Shown piece after piece: positions 1-10,378 of a DNA stretch of 64,000 nt. Below the pieces are notes generated by a model. That model made no database searches and was not told where the DNA came from. It saw only the letters and a list, made by a program, of their open reading frames with translations. Every line of letters begins with the position of its first letter. The first letter of the stretch is position 1. This DNA is from Amanita rubescens (Eukaryota; Basidiomycota; Agaricomycetes; Agaricales; Amanitaceae): the NCBI GenBank assembly GCA_015039365.1, contig WION01000197.1, positions 38,448 to 102,447 on the forward strand, in the 5' to 3' direction. The position numbers and the translations under genes were made by a program.

Positions 1-1
1 C

Positions 2-199
2 CTATCTCCAACCCCCTCTGGACCGCCGACACCGACACCCCCACACCTCCTTCCTCTCTACGTTCCACATCCGCGCCTATATGGATGGGATGACAAGGCC
101 TTCGACGAAGAATATCGACGGAAACTCGAAGGTAACTGGCAACGCTGGAAAAGCGCACGCGAAGAAGCGAATTCGTCGCAAGGACCCACACCAGTTTAA
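2..199 (+). CDS. C-terminal end of an unknown protein (5' end outside window)
   Basis: An open frame runs from the window edge to a TAA stop. It begins proline-rich (about 20 residues) and then becomes a charged, tryptophan-containing segment that includes YGWDDKAFDEEYRRK and a second WQRW cluster. That composition looks like a genuine protein tail. The upstream part lies outside the window, so neither the start nor the family can be given. A longer competing frame in the same place (81-476) has a less protein-like composition. I do not recognise the protein. Confidence 0.4.
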   Translation, partial: LSPTPSGPPTPTPPHLLPLYVPHPRLYGWDDKAFDEEYRRKLEGNWQRWKSAREEANSSQGPTPV

Positions 200-552
200 A
201 GTGGTTGATGCCTGTAGCAACAAGATCCGATACGAACAGGGAGAGAAAAAGATAGAAACAACGAGGAATCGGGAGAGGACGCGCCTAGGCAAGATCATGG
301 GTGACGCCTCAAACGAGGAATCGCGAGATGTCATCGAGCATTCGGCAAACCCTGGAGACGGACCCCTACGTGGAAAGTCGAAAGGCCTAGCCTTAGCGTT
401 CGATAGTAACCTCCCGTCGGCATTGGACGCAGGTCTGGTAACGGGTATAGACGAAGGAGCATCAAGAAGAACGTGAGTGCCAATTGTCATAACATCGAAT
501 TTTTGGATCCCCTTCCAGTTCGTCTGGAATCCGAACCTTGAAACGGAGGCTA

Positions 553-948
553 TGTCAAGCCCCTGTTTTACTCCTTGATACGCCGCATGCTTCGTGCATG
601 TACTGACTCATGTACCCTACGCCCTATGACATAGTATGACTCATACCCTGTACCCAATGACTCATACCCTACGCCCTAGGTAGTATATAAGTAGTGTATA
701 TTGTAGTACATACCCTAAGCAACAAGCTAGTCTTTCCTTGGACAGCTCGGAGCCCACCCTCTTAACTTTGCCCTGACCCTCGACGGGTCTTGTATTCGCC
801 CTCGCTGCTTGACACCGTCAGCAGTAGCTACGAGTGATTGAGTCTTGTGTTGTGTAGCCTGTCTAAGGCTCGTGACAGCTTCTCGTCACTGCGTACTATA
901 GTGTAGTCGTACCCAGGCCGGCCGATACAAACCGAACGTAGCTCACAA
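553..948. repeat. Possible solo LTR (unproven)
   Basis: This gene-free stretch starts TGTCAAGC and can be ended at CTCACA. It contains several copies of a GACTCATACCCTA-like unit between 600 and 690, followed by a TATATAAG box near 684. That order (short U3 repeats, TATA box, then a transcribed-looking C/T-rich part) resembles a retrotransposon LTR. No clear target-site duplication and no second copy was found inside the window, so the boundaries are guesses. Confidence 0.25.
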
Positions 949-1730
949 TAAAGCGATGAGCCACCCATTATGCTAGAACCACGTAAAGCTGCCAGTGGCC
1001 GTTGGTGCTGTCGTTGTGGAGGAATTTGCAAAGGAATGCATGAGACGACACCATCGCCATCATCGTTCGCATAGTCGCGGAGGAAGAGGAAATCGATACT
1101 TTGCTCGTGGCTCTAGTAGCTCATCGCTTTTCAAGTTCCTCCCTGTAAGATTGCAGGTGGGGAACGGTTGTCTTGTTTTGGCGAAGCTTGAGGCGAGAAA
1201 TGTAGATAGCTGGTTGTAGTAAGGTTGACGTTGTAGTTGCGGGCGTAGTTGTGGTTGAAAGTGGGGGTGCGGTTGAGATTGAGGCCGAGGTTCGCCTGAA
1301 GATGATATATGCGCGCGGCATTTGCGATACGAGAGCGCGTGAGGGTGGAGCAGGCAAAAAGGGTAGCCGGTTGGGCGTTGGACGGTAGGGACGATATTGA
1401 GAAAGACGGTCTACCAAGACAACTAGAAGTTACGCGTCATTGTGACGCTCGCGCTCGACGGAAACCGAAGGACATGGTGAACATTGCATGTACAGCCCAA
1501 AGCGTACTAGTGAGGAAACCGACAAAGTCAAAGCGAGTCGGACCAGGCTCGTTCGCTATAAGGATCATGATATTGATGCGCTGATACGGTATATATGGGC
1601 GCGATTCGATCTGTCTATCATCAGATGACCTATTCTTGGTCGTCGATCCTATCTCCATAATGTGATACATCAAATCCGATAAGGAGAGCGATTGTACGCA
1701 ACGACATATGTCCTCGTCCCGAATGAGCTA
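949..1730. other. No gene recognised
   Basis: Short overlapping frames occur on both strands, but none has recognisable motifs or consistent splice sites. The stretch has arginine- and histidine-rich low-complexity translations, as expected from noncoding DNA. Confidence 0.5.
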
Positions 1731-3051
1731 TCATCTACACCCCTCTACGATGGAATGGCATGAAACATGCTTCGCCGTATTTACGATAACGAGCTTCACG
1801 AAACCATTTTCTTCGAGTGCTCGGAAATCTTTTACCCGACGGATTCCTTCACGAAATAAATCAAATTTTCCCGGCTCAGGTGAGCCAAGGATAATCTTGA
1901 TCCTCTTTAGATTTGGGAACATGGACCGTAACTTATGAAGGAGATTCGGAGAATCATGAAATCCAAATGAGGACAATCGATTTTCTAGCGTACTTTCATA
2001 GGCTGTAAATTTGAACCAACATTCTTGTAGAGTATTTGGTGAGGGTAGACCGGCCAACATCTTCCACATAGCCGACGTGAGTAAGGGTATCATCTCTGTT
2101 GTTGTATAAAGAAGGTCGGTAAATCCGATGTATAGCATCCGAACATTGGTGCAATGCTTGAGTTGAGTTGGTTCCAAATACCGTAATAAATCACCTGAAA
2201 TTTCAGGGCTAAGCTTTCTTATATCTGAAGACAAAAGCATGCATACCGGAATTAGGGAAATCGCCCGACCCCTCAAAGCTAATCAAAAGCCGTTCAACAG
2301 ATTGCCCGATGTGATGTAAAAAGCTCCGAGTCAAGAGGTTATAACGCTCCGCAGGTGTGGGATTGGGGGATCGAATGTGGAAGTCCTGAACAGCGATGTC
2401 AAGCTCCGGGTTGGTCAATGGATTCCATACGTCCTTGAAAAGCGCGAGAGAATTGCTATCCAACACCCTCAACCGGAAAGGGCGATGAAATAGAGCTGAA
2501 TGGGGTAAGAGGTTTGGGATTTCGCGAAATCGTAGCCGACGGAAGGAAACCGTTTTTACAGAGGGCGGAAGGCGGCTGAACAACCTCACAATATCATCCG
2601 CATTCCACCTGCCCACGCCGTCCAACTGTAGGTCATGTATATTCAACTGAAATATGACATCCAGGACAGGGCGCGGCACAATCTTCCACCCGGGGTGCCA
2701 GGGAGAATGTGATGTTATGCTTAGGGACCTGACATTGGGGAGATTCGACGCAACCTGTGCAGGGTTTATCTGGCTATGGTAGGTGATATCGCGATGGAAC
2801 ACGTCCTGGAGATGAATCTCTTCGATGCCTAATGTAAAGCTAGTCCATGGCGCACCAGCAAGGTGTAAAAACTGGTCGAAACTTTTGTGATCAGAGAACT
2901 CGAGGGAGGAAAACAGACAACGTCGGCTTATGCCAAGGACTCGCCTAGAAACGAGGCCGCAGGAAAGTAATATCGACGTCTCGTCGAGTTGACTGATTAT
3001 CTCGTCAACAATCTCTGGAGGAAACAAGAATGGCTTGAGGGATCCGAGCAT
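1731..3051 (-). CDS. F-box-like / leucine-rich-repeat protein, copy 1 of a head-to-head pair
   Basis: Two exons (3051-2247 and 2194-1731) join across a 52-bp GTATGC...TTTCAG intron to give about 422 residues. The N-terminus carries an F-box-like helix pair (FPPEIVDEIISQLDE, then a C/S-R-R-CLF stretch), typical of the expanded basidiomycete F-box families that recruit substrates to SCF ubiquitin ligases. The rest has irregular LRR-like strands (LNIHDLQLDGVG, LPPSVKTVSFRRLRF). It is closely related along its whole length to the divergently transcribed neighbour, and the intron sits at the same place. The C-terminus is slightly shorter than the neighbour's. Substrate unknown. Confidence 0.8.
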
Positions 3052-3214
3052 GAGAGGCTGAAGACACAGCCGCTGTTACGTCACATGACCAGCTGTATTC
3101 CTTTTCTTCGTCCTGGTACGTCTTCAACACAAGTAATGGAATTTTGATTCTAAGTTAGAGCTTTGGCCTCTTTAGCCTTGGTACAATCCCACGTACGTTC
3201 AATTTCAAGTCAAC
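3052..3214. promoter_or_regulatory. Shared bidirectional promoter region of the F-box pair
   Basis: Only 163 bases separate the two start codons of divergently transcribed paralogues, so both promoters must lie here or overlap the coding starts. No specific binding motif was identified. Confidence 0.5.
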
Positions 3215-4567
3215 ATGCTCGCATCTCGCGAGCCCGTCTTCAATTTTCCTCCAGAGATTGTCGATGAAATAATCGATCTGGTTGATGAGACGTCGACACT
3301 ACTCTCCTTCGGCCTCGTTTGTAGACGAGCCCTTATCAACAGCCGTCGTTGTCTATTCTCAACCCTCGAGTTCACCAAGAACAAGAGCTTCGACCAGTTT
3401 TTGCACCTTGCTGGTGCGCCATGGACCAGCTTCACGTCCGCCGTGAAAGAGATTCACCTCCGGGACTTATTCCATTATCATTATCCCTACCGTGATGAGA
3501 TAGACCCGACACAGGTTGCATCAAACCTCCGTAACGTCAAGTCACTAAGCATATCGTTACATTCCATCTGGAAGATTGGATGGCGTCTCGTACCGCGCCA
3601 TGTTCTGGATGTTATCTTCCAATTGAACATACACGATCTGCAGCTGGATGGCGTCGGTATGTGGAAGACGGAAGACATCGTGATGCTGTTCAGCCGGCTT
3701 CCACCTTCTGTGAAAACCCTCGCACTCAGGAAGCTGCGATTCTACGAAAGGCCCGAACTCTCGTGCCACTTATCTATATTTCGTCGCCCTTTCCGGTTCA
3801 GAACGTTCGATAATGTCTCGCTCGCGCTTTTCAAAGATGTATTGGATCCCTTGGTTAACCCGGCCCTCGACGTTTCTGTGCAGACCTTTCATATTCGACC
3901 CCCCGTTCTCCCGGCTGTAGAGGCCTCCAATCCCGTGACTCGGAGATTTTTACATCACGTCGGCCATTCCGTCGAGCAGCTTTTGATCACCTTTGATAAG
4001 CCGTATACCCTTGCCCCGCTCAGTAAGTATACTTTTGTGTCGAATATATAATATCTCAGTGCGCAAATCTCAACAGACGAATCAATAAGCTATTTGGAAG
4101 CAACTCAACTTACCCAATGTATCAACGTTCGGATGTTATACATCGGATTTACCAAATTTGCCTACACAACGCGAGAGATACCCTTGCTCGTGTCGGCCAT
4201 GTGGAAGATGCTATCCACTCTGCCCTCGCCGAATGCTCTACAGGAATTTCAGTTCAAGTTCCGACCCTATAAGAATTCGTTAGATCAGCCATTGTCCTTA
4301 TTGGGATTTCTCGAATCTCCGAATCTCCTTCATAAAGTTCGAAACATGTTTCCGAATCTGAAGATGATCAAGATTATATTGGGCGTTTATGAACCAGAAG
4401 AATCTGATTCATTTTTGGAAGCACTACGTCGGTTGAACGATGTGAGAGTGTTGGAAGAAACTGGCATCGTGAAACTTATCGTGATAGATATGAATGAACA
4501 TGTTGCATGTCATTCTGTTGTAGAGGGCTGCATTGTTGACAGGGAACTGCCTTCACGAGATTATTAG
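3215..4567 (+). CDS. F-box-like / leucine-rich-repeat protein, copy 2 of a head-to-head pair
   Basis: Exons 3215-4022 and 4077-4567 are separated by a 54-bp GTAAGT...CAACAG intron and give about 432 residues. The N-terminal F-box-like segment (FPPEIVDEIIDLVDE, RRALINSRRCLF) and downstream LRR-like strands match the opposite-strand copy almost residue for residue. The start is fixed by homology with that copy. The gene ends ELPSRDY-stop. A diverged version of its 3' end recurs about 3 kb downstream. Probable role: SCF substrate adaptor, inferred from the F-box-like fold only. Confidence 0.8.
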
Positions 4568-5275
4568 ATAGGGAAAGGCCTCAGTTACGTATTAGAAATG
4601 GTATATGGCTCAGAACACGAAAAAAATCAGGTACGAGTTCCATTAGGGTACATTAGAAACAATAACTTACTACGCTACAGGCTCATAACATACTTGGACT
4701 AACGCATTTCTGCAAAAGCTCCATATGAACAGTGTTTACGGCTGCGTACCAATATTACCCCTCTCTGCATCCTTTTCCCAGTACGCTCGTTCTCGAGGAC
4801 GAAATTGCTGATCCTGCATTTATCGCGGCGCTTCTCAATTTTACACCCCAGCTGGAGTCGTTATGGGTGAAGCACCGCTTTTGGCGGAACTCTTATGATG
4901 TAACACCAGTGTCACCACCGAGTCGGGCATATTTCGTCATTCGATTGCCAAGGCTGAGGCATCTGGCGGTATCGGTTCCTGGGCTTGACTGGGTGCATCA
5001 CGGCGCCTCTGATCGAAGATTTGCATTTAAATGGCTCGCGTGAGCCGGAATATAAAGAAGGTGATTACGAATGGGGCGGTGAGGATGCAACACCGGTGGG
5101 GCTTTTTGCGTCTCGGTGTCGGAGCATACGCCGGCGGGCGTATTTATCACGAAATGTGAATTTGAGGAGAATGAGAGGGTACGCATCGCGTTGCATGGGA
5201 TATTTCAAGTTGATGCCGTCATTGCCGTGCAACGGAGTGGTTTCGATGATGAGTTTCATGTTTAAAAGTTGACAG
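4568..5275 (+). pseudogene. Broken LRR segment of an F-box family gene
   Basis: A 103-codon frame carries an LRR-like block (PAFIAALLNFTPQLESLW, RLPRLRHLAVSVPGLDWV). It then loses frame near 4990, and the continuation (APLIEDLHLNGSREPEY) is found in another frame. No start codon or F-box precedes it. A diverged second copy of this whole stretch lies at 7585-8250. It looks like the remains of the distal LRR domain of a gene of the same family as the upstream pair. Confidence 0.5.
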
Positions 5276-5920
5276 TATTCGCACGGTCACCTAAAATTCT
5301 TCAAGTTCTACAGTACTGCCGTTCGGTGGCGCGCAAGCAAGACAACTGCATGGCAGGTCCGCTTAGTCTTCAACTTCATCACAATTGAATCACATTTTTT
5401 GTCACAGTCGGACGGCGTTGAACATGTCATCTCCGTGGCAGAAATGAAGGCGATGGAGTCTAACATTTGGCCGACTACTTGAAACTAATCCGTACTCGTC
5501 GTGAGTCATCATCCGAATCTTACGCACCTGTCCGTTATATATTCATCTCCATTGTGCCTTGTTACATTTTCAACATGTTCACGCAGTCAGACGAAACACG
5601 AACGTTAATGCACTTTTATCATTGTTTCAAGTACGATGTGACAGAGTCGTACGCACAAGGGCCCCTACTTGGACCTCTCATTCTGCCGTCATCTAATACT
5701 TTCCGATGTCAGCGCTCATTCATTTTTAAAACAAATGACATTGTCAACGCCTGGTTCATGACAGAAACAAGTTTTACTGGCGATCGGGCAGAAGGTCTAG
5801 TCTGACTGTCGTGTGAATGAGCTTTCCTTGCAAGTATAAAATGGTGCAAGTATCCGTGAAGAATCCTCAGGCTGGCCCTCCACATCTCATCGACGTTGAA
5901 CGTTCTTCATTCCATCTACA
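5276..5920. other. No gene recognised; upstream region of the kinase-like gene
   Basis: One 112-codon frame (5467-5805) has no recognisable motif. The last 100 bases are the likely promoter and 5' leader of the following secreted kinase-like gene, including a TATAAAA at about 5835 roughly 85 bases before its start codon. Confidence 0.4.
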
Positions 5921-6977
5921 ATGCGCGTTACCATTGTTACTTTTGCATTCCTCTTGGTCAGTGCCGTCCTCGCGACGCCCATCTATTTCACACGCGGTGA
6001 TACTACCGCTTCACTTGTGGTAAGTTATTGACCGAACTCTTGCCGACTATTCTAAACTGATGGCATTATTAGAAACGAACCAAACCCATCCAACGTACCC
6101 CCTCTACCTCCGCCGGAAAGGCGCCCTCCACTTCCCCGAGACGGGGCTCTGTAAGCGGAGGTGGACCTGTAAGTTGTACTGCCTAGGTATGCTATCTGAC
6201 GAGCTGAATTATTTTCTAGAAAACAGGCAAGACAGGCCAGGGCAAGTCCCGCAATACGATTTGCAAGCGGGCTACCGCAAGCGAGCTTGTAAAGGCCCTC
6301 CGCGCGATCAACGGACCAGAAATCGGCGCTGGACAATTTGGCAAATCTTACCGCCTTAAATTTGAGGGCCAGAATGCTGTTGTTAAGGTTGTCAAGACGA
6401 AAGGCAATGAGGAGCTTGTCCCACAAGAGGTGGCAACTCTTACAACAGTCGGTCAGTTCCTCGCCTGGGGACGTAGGCCGGCTGAGGAAGGCTTGGAGGG
6501 ACTGGATTACATCGTAATGCCCGACATGGGTGATCATTATGACAAAGTGCCAGGGTTGACGAAAGATGAGGCCACGAACTTGATGTATGAAGCGAGAGAG
6601 CGCTACCAGCATGATCACCAGTTAACTCATGCGTAAGTCTTTTGGAGGTCGGCTGAAGCAAGTTTCTTACGGTTGTTCACAGCGATCTCCATCTTGGAAA
6701 CGCTCTGTTTAAGAAAATTAATGGGAAAATTGTGTGCTACCTGATCGACTGGTTATGGTCAGGGTCTGGTCACTATACCCATCCTGGGGAGCCGCTCGCT
6801 ATCTCAGCTAATGATTGCGTTTTTGATCCGTGGGCTACCAATTCGGACTCGGAGGAGCACTCGTCTGGGTCAGAAGGGTATATGGCTGATCGGTCCTCAC
6901 CACCCCACCAGGGTTCATCACCCCACATGGGTTCGTCACCACCCCACCCGGGTTCGTCACCACACAGTTCGGGTTAA
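5921..6977 (+). CDS. Secreted protein with a kinase-like domain
   Basis: Four exons (5921-6019, 6073-6168, 6220-6632, 6683-6977) keep frame and give 300 residues. Residues 1-18 form a clear signal peptide (MRVTIVTFAFLLVSAVLA). A Ser/Pro/Lys-rich linker follows. Then comes a compact kinase-like fold: glycine loop GAGQFGKSY, an AVVKVVK lysine strand, a catalytic-loop-like HADLHLGNALF, and IDW in place of DFG. The HxDxxxxN and metal-binding Asp residues are present, so activity is plausible. The tail is a short SSPPH/SSPHMG repeat. The fold resembles small atypical or aminoglycoside-phosphotransferase-type kinases. Substrate and secretion are inferred. All four exons were chosen by frame and GT-AG sites. 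Confidence 0.75.
6896..6977 (+). repeat. Short tandem repeat coding for SSPPH-type units
   Basis: Four imperfect units of about 18-21 bases (variants of tcaccaccccacnnnggt) encode SSPPHQG, SSPHMG, SSPPHPG and SSPHSSG at the end of the kinase-like protein. Confidence 0.7.
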
Positions 6978-7584
6978 CGTCAGAGATGTGAGGAGTATCT
7001 ACTTTTCAACTGTCACTTTACTGCGCTGCAATGATAATATTATACTGGCGACTGGTACCTATACAACGCTTTGGTCTCACCACTTTGGCAATGATAGCTA
7101 GCCGTTCGTGTTCACCGCTTAGGCAACAACAGAACACCATGAAACCGCAGGCGATTCCACTGTCCGAGTTTGAAACGAGCTTTCATTTCTCCATATTATT
7201 TACTGATTATATAGCTAGTATAGTGTAAGTGTGGGTAGTTCCGTGACTGGGAGCCATGCAAGGCAGTCCCCAGGCTGCATTGCGAAGAGGGCACACTGAT
7301 CCAGCTAAGGTTTGATCACCACTCTGACCACTGCGACGAGCTCTTTCAAGTTCCGCGATCAGTGATGCCGCGGCAGCTTATCAACTGGCGTCTCTTGCTC
7401 AGCACGGTTAAGCTTTATGCAGCGTCGACTTCGATTGCTCTGTGTATACGCTCTCTATGCGCAGTTCATCGTCGACGTCAGCGTAACATCGCACTCCCTC
7501 TGTATCTTCCTGCGCCTGCTCTCTCCTCGTCCCCTCCGCCTTCAATCCGTTGTTGCACCGCGTCTACGACCAAATAACCAACTG
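6978..7584. other. No gene recognised
   Basis: Only short frames without motifs. The right end touches the start of a duplicated F-box/LRR tail. Confidence 0.5.
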
Positions 7585-8250
7585 TGTACGTTCTGAAACT
7601 TATCGTAGTGGATATGAATGAGCATGTTTCATGCTGCAGTATTGACAGGGAACTGCCAACACGAGATTATTAGATATATGGAATGCCCCAATTATGTATG
7701 AGCAATAATGGTACATACGAGGTCCATTAGGGTACATTAGAAATAATAACGTACACTAAAGCTTGAATAACATATTTAGACTGGGGGATGTGGTGCTTGT
7801 AGACGTCACTAAAACTGTAACACATTTCCCAATTTGCAAAACCTCCACATGAACAGCGTTTACACGACTGCTTGCCGATATTAATCTCTATGCGCCCGTT
7901 CTCGATGGATCACGCGAGGACGAAATTGCTTATCCTGCACTTATCGCGGCGCTTCTCAAATGTACACCCCAGCTGGAGATTAAGCACGTAACACCACCTA
8001 CGGCTTTGGGTGTGGTCAAGGGACGAGCAGCATCGGAGATTTCATTGGATATTCGATTGCCGAGGCTGAGGCATCTGGAAGTATCTGTTCCTGGGCTTGA
8101 TTGGGTGTATCACGCGCCTATGGTCGAAGAATTGTATTTATAGATGGCTCGGGTGAGCAGGAATATGAAGAGAGTGAACGGCTTGATGACGAATGGGGCG
8201 ATGAGGATACAACAATGGTGCGCAATGCATCGTTTATGAAGAAAATTCCG
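7585..8250 (+). pseudogene. Diverged duplicate of the F-box/LRR 3' end
   Basis: The sequence follows 4460-5075 in order: the end of the F-box gene (the block coding for KLIVVDMNEHVS, then GACAGGGAACTGCC and AGATTATTAG), the untranslated bases with GGTACATTAG, and the LRR block (RLPRLRHLEVSVPGLDWVYH). Stops and indels interrupt every frame, so this is noncoding debris. It ends where mitochondrial-carrier sequence begins. Confidence 0.55.
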
Positions 8251-8840
8251 AGCCCGGTGAAGAAGAAGATGGCGTCTGTCGGTGCTGCAGCGTTTAGGAT
8301 AATATTGACACCCATTGATACTGCCAAGACTACGTTGCAGACGATGGGGAAGGGAGGGATGACGAGTCTAACGAATCGGGTAAGTGTTTGGAAGTGGTGT
8401 TAGGCCGACTAATGTGCGATTGTAGATCCAGACGATGTTGGAACGTTGTGGCACGGGACGGTTGCTACTGCTGCTGCAACCTCTGTTGGGCATTATCCGG
8501 TTCGCGTTTTTCAGCTTAAATCACCTTAATAGTTTCTGACGTGTTATCGTTATTAAAGTGGTTCTGAGCATACAATTATCTTGATGCTCATTTTCCGCAA
8601 CCGCATACAACTTTAGAAAAGGTGCTGCGGTATGCCCTGATTGGTTTGGTCGCATCCCTTGTTTCTAACACGCTATCCAATTCTCTAGGTGTTGTCGAGC
8701 AAGGCAAGAGTTCCAGCGCTCGAAGCCGTGTCGCCAAACCGAGAAATGGGAGCCTGTACGAGAGCGACTGCGAATCCGTGGTAGAAACGTTTCCAACCTC
8801 CGTATTCGTAAAGATCGAGAAAGCTTCTGTAGCTGTCGTT
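8251..8840 (+). pseudogene. Mitochondrial carrier family gene split by a local inversion
   Basis: On the + strand three blocks read as carrier sequence: SVGAAAFRIILTPIDTAK (with the family P-x-D-x-x-K signature) at about 8278-8335, GTLWHGTVATAAATSVGHYP at 8438-8500, and LRYALIGLVASLVSNTLSNS at about 8622-8685. On the opposite strand, 8840-8691, an open 50-codon block reads YRSFLDLYEYGGWKRFYHGF then PISRFGDTASSAGTLALLDN, which is the segment expected to precede the + strand blocks in the same protein. The gene has therefore lost collinearity and cannot make a carrier. The family normally sits in the inner mitochondrial membrane and exchanges small metabolites. Confidence 0.65.
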
Positions 8841-8929
8841 CCGTTTCAATGTTCATTATGGTCCTTGGAGGCTAGCATCTTTTAGCTAGGAAAACAAAAC
8901 TATCGGTATATATAAAAACGCAGATATTA

Positions 8930-9590
8930 TGGTTGTCTCACCTCCGAGAGTCCCACTCTTGCGACCACGTTGTTTTCTTCCCAGCTTCAGCTTGGCGAGC
9001 GACCAAGATATTGTCTTCCCTTCACGAGTCAGCGACTCCAAAGCATGTCGTTTGTCGACAGCGCGTACACTTGCAGAAGCCGCATCGCCATAAGTTATAG
9101 TTCCGTGCCGTTGTTTAATAACTTACTTCTGACGAAACGGTTTTCGCTGAGCTTTGTCTGCATCCTTTTTCGTACTCGCCAGTTCTTTTCTCAACGCTTC
9201 CAACCTTTTTCTAAGAATTTATAGTCATTGTCCGATCGTAAATGAAGGTTTTCAAGAACTTACCTTGCCCTCCAACACTTTCTCCGCTTTCTCGAGAGCC
9301 TTTTAAGCCTGTATTACGGTCGTTTTGGCTTTATAATTTAGCTTGATCCGCACGCGCAGTTTCGAGTGCCTTGTCATGTTTTTTCTTCTTTATGTTCCTT
9401 GCATAACTCTGCAATTCATCTGGACGACAATACAGGTGTTATTCTCCATAGATTCTTCCTATACATGCAACCGGACATACCTTTTTGTCATAGATCAACT
9501 CGAACTTCTCAGCCTCGGCCCTTGGTGCCGCCCGGCGCGAGTCATCCGTGAACGCGTGACGCGTGACGCTCCTATCACAGCTGACAGGGC
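8930..9590 (-). pseudogene. Decayed coiled-coil protein gene
   Basis: Reading the minus strand from 9590 downwards, four exon-like blocks appear in shifting frames: RAEAEKFELIYDKK before a GTATGT, then HDKALETARADQAKL, then KALEKAEKVLEGK before a GTAAGT, then RKRLEALRKELASTKKDADK, and finally a basic block ending before GTGAGA. The heptad-like Lys/Glu/Leu pattern indicates a long coiled coil. Stops within and between blocks mean it is probably nonfunctional. I cannot name the family. Confidence 0.45.
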
Positions 9591-9814
9591 GTGGAGGCAA
9601 AAGCGGAGGAGACGCGCAGTGGGAGGTGAGCACCAGTGAGTGGATGGGGAAGAGTTGGACCTGATCGCGAGACGAAGAGGCGGAAGCAGACAAGGCAAGA
9701 ATGTGCGTCGGAAAATCGGCTTGTTCCGAAGTTGGTTGTCAACTGCAGGCCTAGGTCCAAATTCGATTCGAAGATATTAGTCACAGCGAGCAACCTGTTG
9801 CTTATTCAAATCCG

Positions 9815-10194
9815 TCATGATCAACAGGTGCACATATATACGAACCTGTCATTGACATCATGGTAAGCTAAAAGAAGCTCTTAGCATCGTACATTGTTTC
9901 GGTAGGAATTGGCTTACTGTTGACGAAGTTGCAGCCTGAGACCCCATCGCACACTGCGAAACAATCTGGAAACAAGTTAAAAGGAGGGCGTAGATTCCCC
10001 AGCGTGGTGAATCCCTCTCGGATGAGACCGTACCGCTTCCTCCATTGCCCCAGCTTTGGCCTTGAAACAATCCAATCATAACGCGCGAAAATCCATCGTG
10101 CAGTCACCAGTTGAAAGGGTTGCTTGGGGCTGTAGGCATGGTGCTGTTGGAAGGAAAATGAAGGGAGGCTGAGTGTGCACGCGGGACAAAACAA
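9815..10194 (-). pseudogene. Remnant of a secreted protein with an apple/PAN-like segment
   Basis: On the minus strand a frame reads DCFAVCDGVSGCNFVNS. A GTAAGC intron-like gap then leads to YHDVNDR. Fungal secreted proteins with an apple-like domain have the same pattern (C-x2-CD-x-V-x-GC-x-FVNS, then YHDVN). Neither a signal peptide nor the remaining cysteines could be found nearby, so only a piece remains. The assignment rests on this short match. Confidence 0.35.
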
Positions 10195-10378
10195 TTCCCG
10201 CAGGCTGGCTAAGCCTATTTTTAGGCTCCAGCGCCGCTGCGGGTCAGCTCAGAGCCGCTTTGCCTGCATCTTCTGCCCACTCACTCCTCTCGCCGCTCGC
10301 TCTGGCCTCCGACTCTACCGCACACGCACTGGCACGCAAGATACCGAGTCCTTTCAGGCCTCGGAATCGGAACTCACG

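Noticed and set aside
81..476. 131-codon plus-strand frame
   Set aside because: Overlaps a more protein-like frame at 2-199 and has no recognisable motif or supporting splice sites.
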